Below are positions 1-6,876 of a DNA stretch of 52,942 nt, one piece after another (position 1 is the stretch's first letter; every line of letters begins with the position of its first letter). The position numbers and the translations under genes are program-made. The DNA is from Longimicrobiaceae bacterium (lineage in GTDB: Bacteria; Gemmatimonadota; Gemmatimonadetes; Longimicrobiales; Longimicrobiaceae): positions 1 through 52,942 of the forward strand of contig JASLAX010000102.1 of NCBI GenBank assembly GCA_030146875.1, read 5' to 3'. The notes below the pieces were generated by a model, which worked only from the letters and a program-made list of their open reading frames with translations, did no database searches and had not been told where the DNA came from.

Positions 1-408
1 ACGCCCGCTCCGGCCCCGTCGCCGGCCCCCGCACCGCCTCCGCCGAGTCCCACCCCGGCTCCGGCGGCGGCATCGCCCGCGCCCGCGCCCGCCGCTCCCG
101 CTCCTCCTGCGCCGACGCCGGCTCCGGCGGCCGCGGCTCCCTCCACCCGCGCGGCGTTCGGCTCCAACGACCCGCAGGCGAAGGCGCGGCGGCTGGCCCG
201 GGCGCTGGTCTCCGACATCGTGACGTACCATCCGGAGCGCCGCGACAAGGCGCTGCAGGACGGCACGCTGAAGCGGGAGTTCATGGAGGAGATCAAGAAG
301 AGCTGGGAGGAGTACGCCGGACAGGTGGGGCCGGAGACCGCGCGCGGCACCACCTTCTTCCGCGACGCCCTGAACGACATCCTGGCGAAGGGGCAGCCGG
401 TCTTCTGA
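1..408 (+). CDS. C-terminal part of an unidentified Pro/Ala-rich protein (5' truncated by window)
   Basis: The reading frame is open from the first base and ends at TGA 406-408, so the start lies outside the window. The first ~50 visible residues are almost only Pro, Ala, Ser and Thr, a flexible linker. They are followed by a ~75-residue compact charged domain (ARRLARALVSDIVTYHPER, later EEIKKSWEEYAGQVG and FFRDALNDILA). From memory, similar C-terminal segments occur in zinc-ribbon or linker-rich proteins of Gemmatimonadota and Deltaproteobacteria, but I cannot name a function. It is followed by the prfB promoter region on the same strand. Confidence 0.75.
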   Translation, partial: TPAPAPSPAPAPPPPSPTPAPAAASPAPAPAAPAPPAPTPAPAAAAPSTRAAFGSNDPQAKARRLARALVSDIVTYHPERRDKALQDGTLKREFMEEIKKSWEEYAGQVGPETARGTTFFRDALNDILAKGQPVF

Positions 409-454
409 GCCGCGCGGGCACGGCGCGCCGTTGCCCCCGGCTCCGGCCGCGACG

Positions 455-464
455 TATATTTTTG
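455..464 (+). promoter_or_regulatory. putative promoter of the prfB operon (TATATT / TAnnTTTG box)
   Basis: 457-464 reads TATTTTTG, an exact TAnnTTTG match (the Bacteroidota -7 consensus). The overlapping TATATT at 455-460 could also act as a sigma70 -10 box, with TTGCCC at 431-436 as a weak -35 at 18-nt spacing. It is the most AT-rich spot in the intergenic region and lies 62 nt before the prfB ATG. Confidence 0.5.
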
Positions 465-474
465 CAGGGATCTT

Positions 475-502
475 GCGGGGCCGTCCCTCGGGGCGGCCCC
501 GC
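475..502 (+). terminator. GC-rich hairpin in the prfB leader (terminator or attenuator)
   Basis: A 9-bp perfect stem (475-483 with 494-502) is followed by CGTTCGTT. The same tail follows the terminator at 48317-48351. It lies between the candidate promoter and the prfB start, so prfB transcription has to read through it. It may close the upstream gene, attenuate prfB, or both. Confidence 0.45.
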
Positions 503-526
503 CGTTCGTTACCGACAGGAGGAGCG

Positions 527-1634
527 ATGCTCGAGCAGATCCAGAGCAGCCTGGACACGTACCGTGAAAGGCTCGACGAGCTGAGGAGGTTCCTTTGACG
601 TCGATGCCAAGTCGGAGCAGGTAAGGCAGATCGAGGCCCGCATGGCCGCGCCGGAGTTCTGGAACGACCAGGCGGCCGCGCGCGACACCATCGCCCAGGT
701 CAACAAGCTCAAGGCGTGGACGGACCCCTGGCGCCGCCTGTCGGGTAAGGTGGACGAGCTGGGGGAGATGGTGGAGCTGCTGGAGGTGGACAACGACCCG
801 GAGATGGCGGAGGAGGTCCAGCGCGAGACCGAGGCCATCCAGGCCCAGCTCGACGACCTGGAGCTCCGCAACATGCTCCAGGGGCCCGACGACCACCGCG
901 ACGCGCTGGTGACCATCCACCCGGGCGCCGGCGGCACCGAGTCGCAGGACTGGGCCGAGATGCTCCTGCGCATGTTCGTGCGCTGGGGCGAGCGCCAGGG
1001 CTTCGAGGTGGAGCTGATGGACCGGCAGGAGGGCGACGAAGCCGGGATCAAGTCCGCCACCCTGGAGATCCGCGGCCAGTACGCCTACGGCTACCTGAGG
1101 GCCGAGCGCGGAGTGCACCGCCTGGTGCGCATCTCCCCGTTCGATTCGCAGGCGCGGCGGCACACGTCGTTCGCCTCGGTCTTCGTGTACCCGTCGGTCG
1201 ACGACACCATCGAGATCGACGTGCGCGAGGAGGACATTGAGATGGACGTGTACCGCGCCTCCGGGGCGGGCGGGCAGCACGTCAACAAGACGAGCTCCGC
1301 CGTGCGCCTGCGCCACCTTCCGTCCGGGATCGTGGTGGCGTGCCAGCAGGAGCGGTCGCAGCACAAGAACCGCGCGACCGCCATGAAGATGCTCAAGGCC
1401 GCCCTCTACCAGCGCGCGCTGGAGGAGCAGGAGAAGGAGAAGTCGAAGCTGGAGTCCACCAAGACGGACATCGCCTTCGGCAGCCAGATCCGCTCGTACG
1501 TCTTCCAGCCGTACACGATGGTGAACGACCACCGGACGGAGCTCAAGGTGCCGGACGTCCAGAAGGTGATGGACGGCGACATCGGGCCGTTCATCCACGC
1601 CTACCTGCGCCAGTTCGGGGGGGAGCAGCACTGA
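527..1634 (+). CDS. prfB: peptide chain release factor 2, expressed by programmed +1 frameshift
   Basis: RF2 recognises UGA/UAA stops and releases the finished peptide. The ATG at 527 follows AGGAGGAG. Frame 1 runs 23 codons to an in-frame TGA at 596-598. The slip site CTT TGA C (593-599) shifts +1, and translation continues from GAC 597 to TGA 1632-1634, so the CDS is join(527..595,597..1634), 368 aa. The catalytic GGQ is at residues 248-250 and the RF2-type SPF stop-recognition motif is in RISPFDSQ. Normal family length. It is first in a long operon; its stop overlaps the lysS ATG by one base (TGATG). Confidence 0.97.
584..599 (+). promoter_or_regulatory. prfB recoding site: internal Shine-Dalgarno plus CTT-TGA-C
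   Basis: AGGAGG (584-589), a 3-nt spacer (TTC), CTT (593-595), TGA (596-598) and C 599 reproduce the E. coli prfB arrangement, including the 3-nt gap. Low RF2 makes the ribosome pause at TGA and slip +1, giving autoregulation. This is established for the family and directly visible here. Confidence 0.95.
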
Positions 1635-3193
1635 TGTCGGACAACGACGCGCGCGGGGAGCCCCACCCCGAGGACCGGGTGGTCGCCGACCGCCTGGCCA
1701 AGCTCCCGCGCCTGCGCGAGCGGGGGATCGAGCCCTTCGCCTACTCCTTCGACCCCACCCACACCGCCGCCGCCGCCCGCGCGCTCTTCGAGCGGTGGGA
1801 GGCGGAGGGCGGCGCGGAGGGGGCCGACGGGCCGGAGGAGCGCGTGCGCGTGGCCGGGCGCGTCGTCTCGCGGCGCGTGATGGGGAAGAGCACCTTCGCG
1901 CACGTGGCCGACCGCACGGGGAAGGTGCAGGCGTACTTCCGCGTGAACGACCTGGGCGCCGACGGCTACGAGCTCCTCGACCTGGTGGACCTGGGGGACT
2001 GGATCGGCATCGCGGGGAAGGTCTTCCGCACGCGCACGGGGGAGGTCTCCATCCGCGCCGACGAGCTGCACCTGCTCTCCAAGGCCGTCCGTCCCCTCCC
2101 GCTGGGAAAGGAGGAGACCGACGCCGAGACGGGCGAGCGTATCGTCCACTCCGGGTTCACCGACGTGGAGGCGCGCTACCGGCAGCGCTACGCCGACCTG
2201 GCCGTCAATCCGGAGGTGCGCGACGTCTTCGTCCTGCGCGCCAGGATCGTCACCGCCCTGCGCCGCTTCCTGGACGAGCGCGGCTTCGTGGAGGTGGAGA
2301 CGCCGGTGCTGCAGCCGCTCTACGGCGGCGCGCTGGCCCGGCCCTTCACCACGCACCACAACGCGCTGGACATGCAGCTCTACCTGCGCATCGCCGACGA
2401 GCTGTACCTGAAGCGGCTGATCGTGGGCGGGATGGAGCGCGTGTACGAGATCGCCAAGAACTTCCGCAACGAGGGGCTGTCGCGCTTCCACAACCCCGAG
2501 TTCACCATGCTGGAGTTCTACGCGGCGTACATGGACTACGAGGGCGTGATGGCGCTCACGGAGGAGATGCTCTCCACCGTGGTCCGCGACGCGCTCGGGG
2601 GGACGACGGTGGAGCGCGACGGCGTGGCGATCGACTTCGCCGGGCCGTACGCCCGTTACACCATGTACGAGGCGCTCCGCGAGCTGGGCGGGGTGGAGGT
2701 CGAGGGCGTGGCAGACGAGGAGCTGGCCGTGCGCGTCCGCGCCCTGGGCGTCCCCGCGGGAGAGGTGGCGACGATGGGGCGGGGGAAGCTGATCGACGAG
2801 CTCTTCGGCGCGCTGGTGGAGCCCGGGCTGGTGCAGCCCACCTTCATCACCGACTACCCGCGCGAGATGTCGCCGCTCGCCAAGCCCAAGCGCGGCAACC
2901 CCGAGCTGACGGAGCGCTTCGAGCTGATGGTCGCCGGCAAGGAGCTGCTGAACGCGTACAGCGAGCTGAACGACCCCGTCGACCAGCGCGAGCGGTTCGA
3001 GGCACAGGCGCGGTACGCCGCCGCGGGCGAGCAGGAGACGCAGCCGCTGGACGAGGACTTCCTGCGCGCGATGGAGTACGGAATGCCGCCCACCGGCGGC
3101 TTCGGCATGGGCATCGACCGCCTGGTGATGGTGCTCGCCAACCAGCCGTCCATCCGCGACGTGATCCTCTTCCCCACCATGAGGCCGGAGTGA
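1634..3193 (+). CDS. lysS: lysyl-tRNA synthetase, class II
   Basis: Charges tRNA-Lys with lysine in the cytoplasm. 519 aa, typical for LysS. An N-terminal OB-fold (residues ~60-180, VAGRVVSRRVMGKSTFAHV) precedes a class II catalytic core with motif 2 (FRNEGLSRFHNPEFTMLEFY, from ~277) and motif 3 (GFGMGIDRLVMVLA, from ~490). The ATG overlaps the prfB stop in TGATG, indicating translational coupling. A ~20-residue Glu/Gly/Ala-rich insertion near residues 55-70 (EAEGGAEGADGPEE) is unusual but sits before the OB-fold and should be tolerated. Confidence 0.97.
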   Translation: MSDNDARGEPHPEDRVVADRLAKLPRLRERGIEPFAYSFDPTHTAAAARALFERWEAEGGAEGADGPEERVRVAGRVVSRRVMGKSTFAHVADRTGKVQAYFRVNDLGADGYELLDLVDLGDWIGIAGKVFRTRTGEVSIRADELHLLSKAVRPLPLGKEETDAETGERIVHSGFTDVEARYRQRYADLAVNPEVRDVFVLRARIVTALRRFLDERGFVEVETPVLQPLYGGALARPFTTHHNALDMQLYLRIADELYLKRLIVGGMERVYEIAKNFRNEGLSRFHNPEFTMLEFYAAYMDYEGVMALTEEMLSTVVRDALGGTTVERDGVAIDFAGPYARYTMYEALRELGGVEVEGVADEELAVRVRALGVPAGEVATMGRGKLIDELFGALVEPGLVQPTFITDYPREMSPLAKPKRGNPELTERFELMVAGKELLNAYSELNDPVDQRERFEAQARYAAAGEQETQPLDEDFLRAMEYGMPPTGGFGMGIDRLVMVLANQPSIRDVILFPTMRPE

Positions 3194-4431
3194 GCCTGGA
3201 GTGGTTCATCGGGCGGCGCTACCTGGCGTCGCGGCGGGGCACGCGCTTCCTCTCGCTCATCACGCTCATCGCCATCGGCGGGGTGTCGGTGGGGGTGATG
3301 GCGCTGATCACCGTCACCTCCGTGATGACGGGGCTGCAGACGGACCTGCGCGACAAGATCCTGGGCACCAACCCGCACATCTGGGTGATGACGTACGGGG
3401 AGGCCATGCGGATGGACGACTGGACGCGCGTGGCCGAGCGTGTCCGCCGCGTGGAGGGGGTGGTGGGCGCCGCGCCGTTCATCCACAGCGAGGTGGGGCT
3501 GACCAACCGCGCGGGGTACGCCGAGGGCGCCGTGCTGCGCGGGATCGACCCCGCCGCGCCGGGCGAGCCCATCACCGAGGTGGCGCGGCTCGTCCGGCAG
3601 GACTCGCTGCGGCTGCGCTCCACCAAGCCCGACCTTCCCCCCATCCTGGTGGGCTACGGCCTGGCCGACCGCTTCAACCTGCAGGCGGGCGACACCGTCA
3701 CCGTCGTCTCCTTCCAGGGCGCGCGGATGTCGGCGATGGGCGTGATCGTCCCCAAGATGCGGAAGTTCGAGGTGTCGGGGCGCTTCACCACCGGGATGTA
3801 CGAGTACGACAACAAGTTCATGTACACGACGCTGGCCGCGGCGCAGGAGCTGACCGGGCTGGGGAGCGCGGTCTCCGGGCTGGAGGTGCGCACGCCGGAC
3901 GCCATGGAGGCCGAGAAGGTGGCGTCGCGGATCGACGACGCGCTCGGGCTGGCGTACCGGACGGACGACTGGAAGCGGATGAACTCCCCGCTATTCTCCG
4001 CCCTGAAGCTGGAGAAGCTGGCGATGACGCTGATCCTGCTGCTGATCGTGATCGTGGCCGCCTTCAACATCGTCTCCACGCTGGTGATGGTGGTGACCGA
4101 CAAGACGCGCGAGATCGGCATCCTGAAGTCGATGGGGCTCTCGTCCCGGAAGGTGCTGCGAATCTTCATGATCCAGGGGCTGGTGATCGGCGTGGTGGGC
4201 GCGCTGATCGGCGGGGCGGGGGGGGCGCTGCTGACGTGGGCCATCGGCTACTTCGAGCTGATCCGCATCCCCGGCGACATCTACTTCGTGGACCATCTGC
4301 CGGTGCGCATCGACCCGGTCGACGTGATCGCCATCCTGGCCTCCACGGTGCTGATCTCCTTCGTGGCCACCGTGTACCCCGCGCTGCAGGCGGCGCGGCT
4401 GGCCCCGGTGGAGGCGATCCGCCATGAGTAG
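3190..4431 (+). CDS. lolC: LolC/LolE-family lipoprotein-releasing ABC transporter permease
   Basis: Inner-membrane subunit of the LolCDE complex, which extracts mature lipoproteins from the inner membrane and passes them to LolA. 413 aa with the expected plan: one N-terminal TM (~20-45), a periplasmic MacB-PCD-like domain (~50-270), and a C-terminal three-TM FtsX domain (~275-405, KTREIGILKSMGLSSRKVLRIF) ending PVEAIRHE. The GTG at 3190 overlaps the lysS stop by 4 nt. Only one permease gene is visible, so the complex is probably a homodimer of a LolC/E hybrid (often called LolF), or a second permease lies elsewhere. The next gene is its ATPase. Confidence 0.92.
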   Translation: MSLEWFIGRRYLASRRGTRFLSLITLIAIGGVSVGVMALITVTSVMTGLQTDLRDKILGTNPHIWVMTYGEAMRMDDWTRVAERVRRVEGVVGAAPFIHSEVGLTNRAGYAEGAVLRGIDPAAPGEPITEVARLVRQDSLRLRSTKPDLPPILVGYGLADRFNLQAGDTVTVVSFQGARMSAMGVIVPKMRKFEVSGRFTTGMYEYDNKFMYTTLAAAQELTGLGSAVSGLEVRTPDAMEAEKVASRIDDALGLAYRTDDWKRMNSPLFSALKLEKLAMTLILLLIVIVAAFNIVSTLVMVVTDKTREIGILKSMGLSSRKVLRIFMIQGLVIGVVGALIGGAGGALLTWAIGYFELIRIPGDIYFVDHLPVRIDPVDVIAILASTVLISFVATVYPALQAARLAPVEAIRHE

Positions 4432-5206
4432 CGCGGTCCCGGTGCCGGCCGAGCCCGCCGAGCCGGCGGTCAGCGCGCGCGGCGTGCACAAGGTGTACGT
4501 GGGCGGCGACGGCAGCGAGATCAGGGTGCTGGACGGCGTGGATCTTGACGTAGCCCGGGGCGAGACGGTGTCCGTGATCGGGCAGAGCGGGTCGGGAAAG
4601 TCCACCCTCCTGCAGATCCTGGGGGCGCTGGACCACGCCACCCACGGCGAGGTGCGCGTGGGCGGCAGGGTGGTGGCGGGGATGCCGGACGAGGAGCTGG
4701 CGAAGCTGCGGAGCGCCCACGTGGGCTTCGTCTTCCAGTTCCACCACCTGCTGCGCGAGTTCACCGCGCTGGAGAACGTGATGATGCCGCAGCTCATCGC
4801 GGGGGTGGCGCGCCGCGACGCCCGCGAGCGCTCGCGGGAGCTGCTGGCGGCGGTGGGGCTGGAGCCGCGGCTCGGTCACAAGCCGGCGCAGCTCTCCGGC
4901 GGCGAGCAGCAGCGCGTGGCGGTGGCGCGGGCGCTGGCGAACCGGCCGCTCCTGCTGCTGGCCGACGAGCCCTCCGGCAACCTGGACCCGGAGACGAGCG
5001 AGCGGCTGCACGACATGCTCTTCCGCGTCTGCCGCGAGGAGGGGGCCGCGATGGTGCTGGTGACGCACGACATGGTGCTGGCCGCGCGCGCCGACCGGGT
5101 GCTGACCCTGCAGGGGGCCCACCTCGTGCGGGTGGACGGCGGGCCCGTGGCGTCCCCGGACGGGGCGGCGGCGGGGGAGCCGGTCCGGACCGACGCGGAG
5201 GGCTGA
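4424..5206 (+). CDS. lolD: lipoprotein-releasing system ATP-binding protein LolD
   Basis: ATPase of the Lol exporter. 260 aa, with Walker A GQSGSGKST (~53), Q-loop VFQFHHLL, signature LSGGEQQRVAVARAL (~157), Walker B LLLADEPSGNLD (~178) and the switch His in LVTHD. The ATG at 4424 lies inside the permease end (8-nt overlap) with GGAGG just upstream. The C-terminal ~25 residues are Gly/Ala/Pro-rich and probably disordered. MacB-type ATPases share these motifs, but pairing with a LolC/E permease favours LolD. Confidence 0.92.
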   Translation: MSSAVPVPAEPAEPAVSARGVHKVYVGGDGSEIRVLDGVDLDVARGETVSVIGQSGSGKSTLLQILGALDHATHGEVRVGGRVVAGMPDEELAKLRSAHVGFVFQFHHLLREFTALENVMMPQLIAGVARRDARERSRELLAAVGLEPRLGHKPAQLSGGEQQRVAVARALANRPLLLLADEPSGNLDPETSERLHDMLFRVCREEGAAMVLVTHDMVLAARADRVLTLQGAHLVRVDGGPVASPDGAAAGEPVRTDAEG

Positions 5207-5217
5207 GAGGAGAGGCG

Positions 5218-5715
5218 ATGCGCTGCGACAGCTGCGGGAAGAAGGAGGCGACCGTCCACCTGACCCAGATCGTGCACAACGAGATGAGCACCTACCACCT
5301 GTGCGAGTCGTGCGCGGCGGCCAAGGGGCTGGAGTCGGGCGGGGGAGGCGCGAGCGCGCCGCTGGCCGACTTCCTGGCGCAGATGGGGAAGACGCTCACC
5401 GGCGAGCCGGCGCCCGCGGCCGGCGCCTGCGCCGCCTGCGGGCTGAACCTGGCCGACTTCAAGCGCACCGGGCGCCTGGGGTGCGCCGCCTGCTACGCCA
5501 CCTTCGAGCCCTCGCTGCGCGGCCTGCTGCGCAAGCTGCACGGCGGCACCCAGCACGTGGGGAAGGTCTACCTGCCGCCCGACCCCACGGAGATGGACCG
5601 CACCGCGCGCGCGGTCTCGCTGCGCCGCTCGCTGCAGCACGCGGTGGACGCCGAGGACTTCGAGCGCGCGGCCGCGATCCGCGACCAGATCCGCCGGCTG
5701 GAGGCCCCGGAGTAG
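5218..5715 (+). CDS. mcsA: McsA-like zinc-finger/UVR protein, activator of the arginine kinase
   Basis: 165 aa. Two CxxC pairs at the N-terminus (CDSCGKKEATVH and CESCAAAKG), two more in the middle (CAACGLNLADFK and CAACYATFE), and a C-terminal UVR motif (DAEDFERAAAIRDQIRRLE). This is the McsA layout; in Bacillus, McsA stimulates McsB and is part of the clpC stress operon. A GAGGAGAG SD precedes the ATG. It abuts mcsB by 1 nt and clpC follows, which supports the assignment. No ctsR repressor is present, although ctsR heads this set in Firmicutes. Confidence 0.9.
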   Translation: MRCDSCGKKEATVHLTQIVHNEMSTYHLCESCAAAKGLESGGGGASAPLADFLAQMGKTLTGEPAPAAGACAACGLNLADFKRTGRLGCAACYATFEPSLRGLLRKLHGGTQHVGKVYLPPDPTEMDRTARAVSLRRSLQHAVDAEDFERAAAIRDQIRRLEAPE

Positions 5716-5716
5716 C

Positions 5717-6853
5717 ATGGCGACCGACCGACTCCCGGCCGACCCCGAGGCGGGGCTGGACTGGCTCCGCGCCGACGGGCCGCACGCCGACATCGTGCTG
5801 TCCACGCGCCTGCGCCTGGCACGGAATCTCCATGGGCACCGCTTCGCCATCCGCGGCGACGCGGGCGACCGCCGGAACGTGCTGCGCCTGGCGCGTGAGG
5901 CCGCCGACGCCAGCGAGCTGCTGCGCGGCGGCACGGCGCTGGTGGTGTCCGGGATGGAGGCGGTCGAGCGGCAGATCCTGCTGGAGCGGCACCTGGTGTC
6001 GCGCGAGCTGGCCGGCACCGCGTCGGCGGCGCCCCACACCGACGCCGCGCTGCTGCTGTCGGAGCGGGAGCCGCTGAGCGTGATGGTGAACGAGGAGGAC
6101 CACCTGCGGCTGCAGTGCATCCTGGGCGGCTTCCGCCTCAAGGACGCCTGGCGCATGGTGGACCGCCTGGACGAGGAGCTGGGCGCGCGGCTTCCGTACG
6201 CCTTCCACGCCGAGTTCGGCTACCTGACCTCGTGCCCCACGAACGTGGGGACGGGGCTGCGCGCGTCGGTGCTGATGCACCTTCCGGGGCTGGTGCTGAC
6301 CCAGGAGATCGGCAAGGTGCTGCAGGGGATCTCGCAGGTGGGCCTCACCTTCCGCGGCCTGTACGGCGAGGGCTCCGAGGTGGTGGGCAACTTCTTCCAG
6401 ATCTCCAACCAGACCACCCTAGGGAAGACGGAGGAGGACCTGATCGACCACCTGCAGCGCATCGTGCAGCAGGTGGTGCAGTACGAGACGCAGGCCCGCG
6501 GGGTCCTTCTGCGCGACGCCCCGACGGTGATCGAGGACAAGGTATGGCGGGCGTACGGGCTGCTGCGGCACGCGCGGTCCACGTCCTTCGAGGAGGTGAT
6601 GAACCTTCTGAGCGGCGTAAGGCTGGGCGTGGGGCTGAAACTAATCCCCAGGCTCAGTGTATACACGCTCAACCGGATCATGATCTTCAGCCAATCCGCC
6701 CACCTCGAGCAGGTCGCGGACGGACGCCTCCCCGACGGGGAAGCCGACGTCCGGCGCGCCGCCTACGTCCGTCGTGAGCTCGCCCGCGAGGGCGATCCGG
6801 CACCGCCGCCCGGCGAGGGCGACCGCCCGGATCCGCCCGCACCACGCTCGTAG
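5717..6853 (+). CDS. mcsB: protein arginine kinase McsB
   Basis: Phosphorylates arginine residues, marking proteins for ClpC-ClpP degradation in Bacillus. 378 aa with the phosphagen-kinase signature: LSTRLRLARNL (~28), NEEDHLRLQ (~125), SCPTNVGTGLRAS with the catalytic Cys (~173), and GEGSEVVGNFFQISNQTTLG. The C-terminal allosteric pArg motif, RDxxRA in Bacillus, appears here as ADVRRA, so the first Arg may be lost (tentative, read by eye). It sits between mcsA and clpC, giving a complete tagging-and-unfolding set. The C-terminal ~20 residues are Pro/Gly/Arg-rich and probably disordered. Confidence 0.94.
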   Translation: MATDRLPADPEAGLDWLRADGPHADIVLSTRLRLARNLHGHRFAIRGDAGDRRNVLRLAREAADASELLRGGTALVVSGMEAVERQILLERHLVSRELAGTASAAPHTDAALLLSEREPLSVMVNEEDHLRLQCILGGFRLKDAWRMVDRLDEELGARLPYAFHAEFGYLTSCPTNVGTGLRASVLMHLPGLVLTQEIGKVLQGISQVGLTFRGLYGEGSEVVGNFFQISNQTTLGKTEEDLIDHLQRIVQQVVQYETQARGVLLRDAPTVIEDKVWRAYGLLRHARSTSFEEVMNLLSGVRLGVGLKLIPRLSVYTLNRIMIFSQSAHLEQVADGRLPDGEADVRRAAYVRRELAREGDPAPPPGEGDRPDPPAPRS

Positions 6854-6876
6854 AGGATTCGCTAAGAAAGGGTGAC

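Noticed and set aside
3190..4431. MacB-type or FtsX identity for the permease
   Set aside because: Length, four-TM layout and pairing with a separate LolD-like ATPase favour LolC/E; FtsX is shorter and MacB is fused to its ATPase.
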